Shown here: positions 31,147-36,039 of the stretch, piece by piece | How the letters are laid out: the number at the start of each line of letters is the position of its first letter | Numbering within the stretch: the stretch's first letter is position 1 | Assembly: GCA_022704885.1 (NCBI GenBank) | Contig: JAKJFO010000011.1 | Location: 366 to 36,404 of the forward strand | Direction of reading: 5' to 3' | Length of the DNA: 36,039 nt | Origin: Candidatus Rifleibacteriota bacterium | GTDB lineage: Bacteria; Riflebacteria; Ozemobacteria; Ozemobacterales; Ozemobacteraceae | Program-made: the position numbers and the translations under genes | Notes under the pieces: generated by a model | The model's input: the letters and a program-made list of their open reading frames with translations, nothing else | Told to the model about the DNA's origin: nothing | The model's database searches: none

Positions 31147-32388
31147 TTATTCGGGTCGGCAGAACAACACGCTGGCATTCTGACCACCAAAGCCAAATGA
31201 ATTGACCAGGCCACCATCTATCTGTTTGTTTCTGGCAACCAGTGGCGCAAAGTCGAGATCTTTCAATTCTTCATCGGGATTCTCAAGATTCAACGTCGGA
31301 TGAATGAATCCATTGCGCATTTGAACTATTGTAGCTACCGAACCAACAGCACCGGCAGCACCAAGCAGATGTCCGATCATCGACTTTGTTGCATTGATGG
31401 TTACATTACCGATCTTGTCACCAAAGACTCTTCTGACGGCTTTCATCTCGGCGCCGTCACCGATCGGAGTGCTTGTGCCATGCGCATTAACGTAATTTAC
31501 TCTTTCGATCGGGAAATTACTGAAATTGACCGCTTTCATCATGGCGCGGAAACCGCCTTCGCCTTCGGGGTGCGGGGCAGTAAGATGGTGCGCATCTGCA
31601 GTCGCGCCATATCCCTTGATTTCAGCGAGAATCGTGGCACCGCGGCGGCGGGCACTCTCTTCACTCTCGATAACCAGAACGCCGGCACCTTCGCCCATGA
31701 CGAAGCCGTCGCGATCTTTGTCGAACGGGCGCGAAGCCTTTTCTGGTGCATCATTTCGAGTTGACAACGCTTTCATTTTAGCGAACCCGGCTACTGTGAG
31801 CGGGGTAATCGCCGATTCAGCGCCGCCACAAACCATGATGTCGCACTCGTCGTGAACTATTTTGAGAAATGCTTCACCGATTCCATGCAAACCAGAGGCA
31901 CAGGCCGACACAACGCAGTAATTCGGACCGTGGAAGCCATATTCCATGGCTATGCAACCAGCTGAGATGTTGCAGATCATCATCGGCACAAGAAACGGAC
32001 TTACCCGCCCCGGTCCACTTGCCAGACAGGTATCATATTCACCCTCGAAGGTGTGAATGCCGCCAATACCAGTAGAAACGGTCACACCAACCCGGAATGG
32101 ATCGTAGTTCTTTTCCTTGAGGCCGGCCTGCTCGACTGCCATGGCTGCTGCCGACATGGCAAATTGTGAATAGCGGTCGTGGCGACGAATCTCTTTTTTG
32201 TTCTGCATGTAGACCTCGGGGTCGAAATTCTTGATTTCACCTGCAATCTGCACGCTGTGTTTCGAAGCATCGAACCCTGCAATTGGACCTATTCCGTTTT
32301 TACCCTGCCTGAGGCCTTCTGTGAAGTTGTCAACACCGATTCCGATCGGGGAAACAACCCCCAGCCCTGTGACAAAAACGCGTTTCAT
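31147..32388 (-). CDS. fabF: 3-oxoacyl-ACP synthase II
   Basis: FabF condenses malonyl-ACP with growing acyl-ACP in fatty acid elongation. At 413 residues the length matches the family. The Cys-His-His triad is visible: C163 in VVSACASGLHG, His in NAHGTSTPIGD and His in KSMIGHLLGAAGAV. The C-terminal GFGGQNAS motif is present. An AGGAGG ribosome-binding site lies 9 nt before the ATG. It is the last gene of the minus-strand fab operon and is followed by a strong terminator. A 121-nt gap separates it from the preceding flavoprotein gene, longer than other gaps in the operon, and holds a possible extra promoter. Confidence 0.96.
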   Translation of the reverse strand: MKRVFVTGLGVVSPIGIGVDNFTEGLRQGKNGIGPIAGFDASKHSVQIAGEIKNFDPEVYMQNKKEIRRHDRYSQFAMSAAAMAVEQAGLKEKNYDPFRVGVTVSTGIGGIHTFEGEYDTCLASGPGRVSPFLVPMMICNISAGCIAMEYGFHGPNYCVVSACASGLHGIGEAFLKIVHDECDIMVCGGAESAITPLTVAGFAKMKALSTRNDAPEKASRPFDKDRDGFVMGEGAGVLVIESEESARRRGATILAEIKGYGATADAHHLTAPHPEGEGGFRAMMKAVNFSNFPIERVNYVNAHGTSTPIGDGAEMKAVRRVFGDKIGNVTINATKSMIGHLLGAAGAVGSVATIVQMRNGFIHPTLNLENPDEELKDLDFAPLVARNKQIDGGLVNSFGFGGQNASVLFCRPE

Positions 32389-32428
32389 TTATATGGTCCT
32401 CCTGAGACTGTGAAAAGTGATCTGATAA

Positions 32429-32434
32429 ATTATA
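32429..32434 (-). promoter_or_regulatory. Possible internal -10 box before fabF
   Basis: A perfect TATAAT on the minus strand lies in the 121-nt gap before fabF, about 40 nt from its ATG. The -35 at 17 nt spacing (GCAGCA) is poor, so this may be a weak secondary promoter or chance. Confidence 0.25.
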
Positions 32435-32509
32435 AGGGTTGTACCAGTATTTGCTGCCCAAGGTCAATAGAAAATTCACCTGGCGGCGAATCCTGGCAAC
32501 AACCCGCTG

Positions 32510-33463
32510 TTAGTCGCGATAATCGAGACCGGAAAAAAACATCGCAAAAATATCTTTTACCGACATTATTTCCTTTATTCGATAAACATGTTCACCGGCA
32601 AAAACCAGACCTTGTTCGAGGTTGCCGACGCGGGCCTCGATCAATGCCTGAATAATGCAGAAACGCCGTGAGCACTTTTTAAGACAGTTAATACAGCCTG
32701 GCGGTTTCATCTCGTCGCGTTGAACCTTGTCGCTGAAAGGCGTAGCAAGGGCATTTCCCCAGAGACCAACCGGACTCATGATTCTGAAAACATCGCCTTT
32801 TTCAGCTTTCAGATAAGTATCATGAAAAGCTTTAGCGACATTCGCCTCAAAACTGGCTGCAAACCTGGTTCCGACCTGCACGCCATCGGCATTCATCGTG
32901 GTAAAGGCCTCGACGATATCCTGCCGGTCTATCACACCACCAGCAAGCAGAACCGGAATCTTTACTGCAGCCTTAACTTCCGGGTAGATGTCTCTGGCCA
33001 GGCGGTCAGTTCCAAGGTGACCGCCGGCTTCGCAACCTTCAACGACAACAGCCGAGGCGCCCAGCTTTTCGGCCAGAACAGCGACACGATCGCCTGATAC
33101 AATGGGAACGACGGGAATACCATAATCCTTGCCGATATCGAAGATATCTCGCGAAAATCCGGCACCGGCGACCAGCATGTCTATGCCAGCTTTGGCAGCA
33201 GTCTCCATGACATCACGAAACTTCGAGGCCGCCACCATGGTATTGATGCCGACAATACCGCCGTTGGCAATACTTCTGGCGATTGCTATCTCGTTGCGTA
33301 ATTCATCGAGTTCCATACCGGAGCCGGCGATCAGACCTATGCCACCTTCGCGGGCAACAGATCCTGCCAGTTTGCCGGTAGAAACCCTGATGGCCATGCC
33401 CCCTTGGATCAGAGGATATTTAGGCTGGAGATGGCCAATTTTTAGGTGTGGGAGTATTTTCAC
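32510..33463 (-). CDS. FabK/nitronate monooxygenase-like flavoprotein with a four-cysteine cluster
   Basis: A 317-residue TIM-barrel FMN enzyme of the nitronate monooxygenase/FabK superfamily. Signs are the N-terminal PLIQGGMAIRVS segment, VVVEGCEAGGHLGTD with the family His, PVLLAGGVIDRQDI and GVQVGTRFAAS. After the barrel comes a cysteine cluster C257-x2-C260-x3-C264-x4-C269, followed by a helical tail. The cluster could hold an iron-sulfur centre or zinc; similar cysteines occur in some clostridial-type YrpB-like proteins. Its place between acpP and fabF suggests a role in fatty acid synthesis, either a second enoyl-ACP reductase or a related reductase, but the partial upstream gene is the better FabK candidate. 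The ATG at 33463 has no strong ribosome-binding site. It is separated from acpP by a terminator-like hairpin. Confidence 0.82.
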   Translation of the reverse strand: MKILPHLKIGHLQPKYPLIQGGMAIRVSTGKLAGSVAREGGIGLIAGSGMELDELRNEIAIARSIANGGIVGINTMVAASKFRDVMETAAKAGIDMLVAGAGFSRDIFDIGKDYGIPVVPIVSGDRVAVLAEKLGASAVVVEGCEAGGHLGTDRLARDIYPEVKAAVKIPVLLAGGVIDRQDIVEAFTTMNADGVQVGTRFAASFEANVAKAFHDTYLKAEKGDVFRIMSPVGLWGNALATPFSDKVQRDEMKPPGCINCLKKCSRRFCIIQALIEARVGNLEQGLVFAGEHVYRIKEIMSVKDIFAMFFSGLDYRD

Positions 33464-33485
33464 CAGAAGGCTCCAAAAGCGAACA

Positions 33486-33514
33486 AAACCTGTCTGGTCA
33501 GACCAAACAGGTTT
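33486..33514 (-). terminator. Terminator-like hairpin between acpP and the flavoprotein gene
   Basis: The arms at 33486-33498 and 33502-33514 pair over 13 positions with one mismatch and a 3-nt loop. Read on the minus strand the stem is followed by TTTTGTTCGCTTTT. It lies 12 nt after the acpP stop. It could partly end transcription, making ACP more abundant than downstream products, or protect the acpP mRNA end. Confidence 0.6.
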
Positions 33515-33526
33515 CTCAAACTGTTA

Positions 33527-33766
33527 TCAAGCGCCTTTTTTAGCGGTAATGTAGTCGACTGCGTCCTTTACAGTTCTGAGCTTTTCGGCATCTTCATCGG
33601 GAATTTCGATTTCGAAATGTTCTTCGAGATCCATGACCAGTTCAACGGTGTCAAGGCTGTCAGCGCCGAGATCTTCGATAAAGCTGGCTTCGAGAACAAC
33701 CTGTTTTTCATCGACCTGGAGCTTGTCTACTACGATTCTTTTGATTTCTTCAAAATAGTTACTCAT
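33527..33766 (-). CDS. acpP: Acyl carrier protein
   Basis: A 79-residue, strongly acidic carrier protein. Its phosphopantetheine attachment serine is S37 in [17 protein letters not shown], the canonical ACP motif. It carries acyl intermediates between the enzymes encoded around it. Length and the four-helix pattern are typical. An AGGAGG ribosome-binding site lies 10 nt before the ATG. It follows fabG by 32 nt on the same strand, and a terminator-like hairpin follows it. Confidence 0.98.
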   Translation of the reverse strand: MSNYFEEIKRIVVDKLQVDEKQVVLEASFIEDLGADSLDTVELVMDLEEHFEIEIPDEDAEKLRTVKDAVDYITAKKGA

Positions 33767-33798
33767 TATAAAATTCCTCCTGAGAATTTAAAAACCGG

Positions 33799-34560
33799 TT
33801 AGGACATTACCATGCCGCCATCAACGGTCAGCACCTGTCCCGTAATATACGATGCCTTGTCTGAGGCGAGAAAAACCACGGCGTTGGCGACGTCGCGGGG
33901 ATTTCCGAAAGTGTTCATCGGAATCTGGGCCAGCATCTGCTCTTTTACTTTATCAGGCAGAACGGCAGTCATATCAGAATTGATAAAGCCTGGAGCGATT
34001 GCATTTGCCCGGATGCCTTTGCGGCCGAATTCCTTGGCGAAGCTCTTGGTAAAACCGATAAGACCAGCTTTACTAGCCGCATAATTAGCCTGACCGGCGT
34101 TGCCCATCAGACCGATCACCGAAGAAATATTGACGACTGCGCCCTGTTTCTGCTTGAGCATCGGTCGGACAACAGCCTTAGACATTAGAAAAGCGCCCTT
34201 GAGATTGATCTTGAGCACGAGATCCCATGCGGCTTCATCCATGCGCATTATCAGGCCATCACGGGTGATGCCGGCGTTGTTGACAAGAAGGTCGATGCGC
34301 CCGAAAGCGGCAAGAGCAGCTTCGGTAAGCTTTTCGGCGTCTTCGGCCTTCGATACGTCAGCGACGCAGGTCGCGACTGTCATGCCGGCGCCGGTTAATT
34401 CTTTGCTTGCAGCTTCGAGGCCAGCTTCATTGATATCTGAAAGCATTACGCGGTAGCCGTTTTCTCCCAGGACGCGGGCGATTTCAAGGCCAATTCCACG
34501 CGCAGAGCCTGTTACAACAGCTGACGGCATTTCGCTGGTGTTAATTACTGGACTGTTCAT
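33799..34560 (-). CDS. fabG: 3-oxoacyl-ACP reductase
   Basis: FabG reduces 3-oxoacyl-ACP to 3-hydroxyacyl-ACP with NADPH. The 253-residue short-chain dehydrogenase shows the cofactor loop TGSARGIG, the NNAG motif, the catalytic Ser in NISSV, Y160 and K164 in YAASK, and the PGFINSDMT substrate loop. The first ATG at 34560 has a GAGGT ribosome-binding site; starting at Met11 would also retain the fold, so the first ten residues are less certain. It follows fabD by 64 nt, a gap that contains an apparent internal promoter. Confidence 0.96.
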   Translation of the reverse strand: MNSPVINTSEMPSAVVTGSARGIGLEIARVLGENGYRVMLSDINEAGLEAASKELTGAGMTVATCVADVSKAEDAEKLTEAALAAFGRIDLLVNNAGITRDGLIMRMDEAAWDLVLKINLKGAFLMSKAVVRPMLKQKQGAVVNISSVIGLMGNAGQANYAASKAGLIGFTKSFAKEFGRKGIRANAIAPGFINSDMTAVLPDKVKEQMLAQIPMNTFGNPRDVANAVVFLASDKASYITGQVLTVDGGMVMS

Positions 34561-34599
34561 GCCTACCTCATTGTGTGTTTATTTAATGCAGGAGCCTGT

Positions 34600-34628
34600 T
34601 TTTTACAGCTTTTAACAGCTTTTGTCAA
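34600..34628 (-). promoter_or_regulatory. Internal promoter between fabD and fabG
   Basis: On the minus strand a perfect TTGACA (34623-34628) overlaps the fabD stop codon, and TAAAAA (34600-34605, four of six) lies 17 nt downstream. The spacer holds two direct copies of AAAAGCTGT, ten bases apart, which could be a regulator site. Confidence 0.5.
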
Positions 34629-35569
34629 GCTTTTAATTCGCCGGCCGGCGTAGTCTGCAGTAACGCGCTCAGGCTTTCTGAATCTGATGCAAACAGTGTC
34701 TGAATGCTGGCCACGATCTTCTTGTTGAGACCAGACAGAACCTTGCCCGGGCCGATTTCGACAAACTCGTCAACTCCATGCCTGATCATATTCGAAACAG
34801 TATCTTCATAGCGAACTGACCCGGTAATTTGCAGCAGAAGCTTATTTTTAAGCTCAGCCGCAGAAGTAGTCGGCATGGCATCGATATTACAATAAACCGG
34901 CACCCTGGCATCACTGAACTTAACCATTGTCAGTGCAGCTGCCAGCTCATCGCGCGCGCTCTGCATGAGAGGCGAATGGAACGGGCCCGAGACTTCGAGA
35001 GGCGTTACCTTGCGGGCACCCTTCGCGACAGCCAGTTCGCCAGCCTTTTTTACAGCTGAAGCCAGACCAGAAATTACGACCTGACCGGGACAATTGAAAT
35101 TGGCAACGACGCAGACTCCTTCAGTCGAAGCTTCCTGACAGACGCGTTCGACCTCAGCGCGGTCGAGCATCAAAATAGCGCTCATGGCACCGGTGCCAGC
35201 CGGGCAAGCCTTTTCCATAGCACGGGCACGAACATCGACAACTTTTATCAGATCGTCAAAAGAAGCGACGCCAGCAGCAAACAAAGCGTTGTATTCGCCC
35301 AGGCTGTGACCGGCGGTTACCGCATATTCATAACCGTTAAGACGAAGCCATTCGGTAAGTATCGCCGAAGCCAGAAAAATGGCAGGCTGAGTATTAACCG
35401 TCTTTTTCAGCTCTTCTTCGGGGCCAGAGAAACATATCTGAGAGATCGGGCGGCCAAGCAGGGAATCGGCCCTTTCTACCATTTCAGCTGCCCACAGATA
35501 TTTTTCGACCATGGCCTTTGCCATGCCAACTTTTTGTGACCCCTGCCCAGGAAACACCAGTGCCCTCAT
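34625..35569 (-). CDS. fabD: Malonyl-CoA:ACP malonyltransferase
   Basis: FabD moves malonyl groups from CoA to ACP. The open frame continues far upstream in the fabK reading region, but the family N-terminus (MRALVFPGQGSQ) begins at ATG 35569, which has a GGAGGT ribosome-binding site, giving 314 residues. The oxyanion motif GQGSQKVGM, nucleophile S89 in AGHSLGEYNAL and the catalytic-His segment SGPFHSPLM are all present. It lies 16 nt after fabK, so the two are co-transcribed. Confidence 0.96.
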   Translation of the reverse strand: MRALVFPGQGSQKVGMAKAMVEKYLWAAEMVERADSLLGRPISQICFSGPEEELKKTVNTQPAIFLASAILTEWLRLNGYEYAVTAGHSLGEYNALFAAGVASFDDLIKVVDVRARAMEKACPAGTGAMSAILMLDRAEVERVCQEASTEGVCVVANFNCPGQVVISGLASAVKKAGELAVAKGARKVTPLEVSGPFHSPLMQSARDELAAALTMVKFSDARVPVYCNIDAMPTTSAAELKNKLLLQITGSVRYEDTVSNMIRHGVDEFVEIGPGKVLSGLNKKIVASIQTLFASDSESLSALLQTTPAGELKA

Positions 35570-35585
35570 AACTCTTACCTCCTGC

Positions 35586-36039
35586 TCAAACGGCCTTCTG
35601 TGGCCGGAACTTATCGAGGCGCTCGAAAACTTTACAGTAATCGGCTTCGATGCTCTTGAAAATTTCTTCGCAGGTTTCTTCGCGTTCGAGCATGCCGCTG
35701 ATCTGGCCGGCCATAATCGAACCTTCAGCAGTGTTGCCATCGATGACGGCAGCTTTAAGCTTGCCACGCCCCATTTCTTCGAGTTCTTCAGGGGTGGCCC
35801 CCTTGTATTCGCGTTCAAGATACTCTTTGGTAAGACGGTTGCGAATTACCCTGACCGGGTGACCGGTAGTGATACCAGTCATCACTGTATCGCGGTCACG
35901 AGCTTTGAGAACAGACTCTTTGTAGTTCTGATGAGCATGACATTCTTTGGCAACGATAAATCGAGTACCCATCTGAACAGCTTCGGCGCCAAGCGCAAAA
36001 ACCGCAGCGACGCCACGGCTATCGGCAATACCGCCGGCT
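35586..36039 (-). CDS. fabK: Enoyl-ACP reductase FabK, C-terminal part (5' end off window)
   Basis: The frame runs off the right edge; 151 codons are visible. The first residues read AGGIADSRGVAAVFALGAEAVQMGTRFIV, split here by its phosphate-binding AGGIAD and QMGTRF motifs, which are hallmarks of the FMN-dependent FabK family. The helical C-terminal tail has normal length. FabK performs the last reduction of the fatty acid cycle and replaces FabI. Its position directly before fabD matches known fabK-fabD-fabG clusters. An internal ATG at 35972 is simply a Met in QMGTRF and not the start. Confidence 0.92.
   Translation of the reverse strand, partial: AGGIADSRGVAAVFALGAEAVQMGTRFIVAKECHAHQNYKESVLKARDRDTVMTGITTGHPVRVIRNRLTKEYLEREYKGATPEELEEMGRGKLKAAVIDGNTAEGSIMAGQISGMLEREETCEEIFKSIEADYCKVFERLDKFRPQKAV

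Noticed and set aside
1..36039. CRISPR arrays, tRNA or rRNA genes, transposases, integration sites
   Set aside because: No regularly spaced repeats, cloverleaf-type sequences, ribosomal RNA motifs or transposase/integrase proteins were seen.

Overview
The window looks like an ordinary chromosomal segment of a free-living bacterium with two membranes (diderm). It is densely coded on both strands and has about 50% GC by eye. Evidence for an outer membrane: a small secreted protein ends in a beta-barrel-type aromatic terminus, and there are lipoproteins and several exported TPR and transglutaminase-like proteins. A SpoVS homologue, FabK-type enoyl reductase genes instead of FabI, paired DUF3857 transglutaminases and many TPR proteins together recall deep-branching candidate phyla such as Riflebacteria. 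That placement is a low-confidence guess from gene content only. I saw no rRNA, tRNA, CRISPR, insertion sequence, phage gene or integration site.

Layout. 1-3732 (minus): two overlapping paralogous lipoprotein genes, each with a carboxypeptidase-like regulatory domain, two FN3 domains and a parallel beta-helix; the downstream one runs off the left edge. 3876-6648 (plus): class I aminotransferase, dut, dapB and a 78-residue orphan, closed by a terminator. 6723-12839 (minus): a membrane adenylate cyclase with two tandem extracytoplasmic sensor regions, followed 30 bp later by a PMCA-type Ca2+ pump. 13003-14030 (plus): a creatininase-family amidohydrolase overlapping a small acidic one-helix membrane protein. 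14031-14526: the only gene-free stretch over 300 bp; it holds a hairpin whose T-tract faces the minus strand and an inverted repeat with a TATAAT box.

14527-19885 (plus): DEAD-box RNA helicase, HtpG, a CBM20-esterase fusion without a signal peptide, and a secreted rhodanese with a cysteine-rich N-terminus. 20067-29188 (plus): an envelope cassette made of a DUF3857 transglutaminase with an intact Cys-His-Asp triad, a translationally coupled paralogue that has lost Cys and His, a 1241-residue exported TPR protein, and an overlapping outer-membrane barrel protein. 29189-30968 (minus): SpoVS and an overlapping exported TPR protein. 31147-36039 (minus): type II fatty acid synthesis genes in the order fabK (partial), fabD, fabG, acpP, a second FabK/nitronate-monooxygenase-like flavoprotein with a four-cysteine cluster, and fabF, closed by a strong terminator.

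How the genes work together. The fab operon supplies malonyl loading (FabD), carrier (ACP), condensation (FabF), ketoreduction (FabG) and enoyl reduction (FabK); a dehydratase, FabH and PlsX are not in view. The cyclase and Ca2+ pump probably form a second-messenger and ion-homeostasis unit. The strongest candidate for an undescribed system is the 20067-29188 cassette, because of its active/inactive transglutaminase pair and its link to a large TPR scaffold and a barrel protein.
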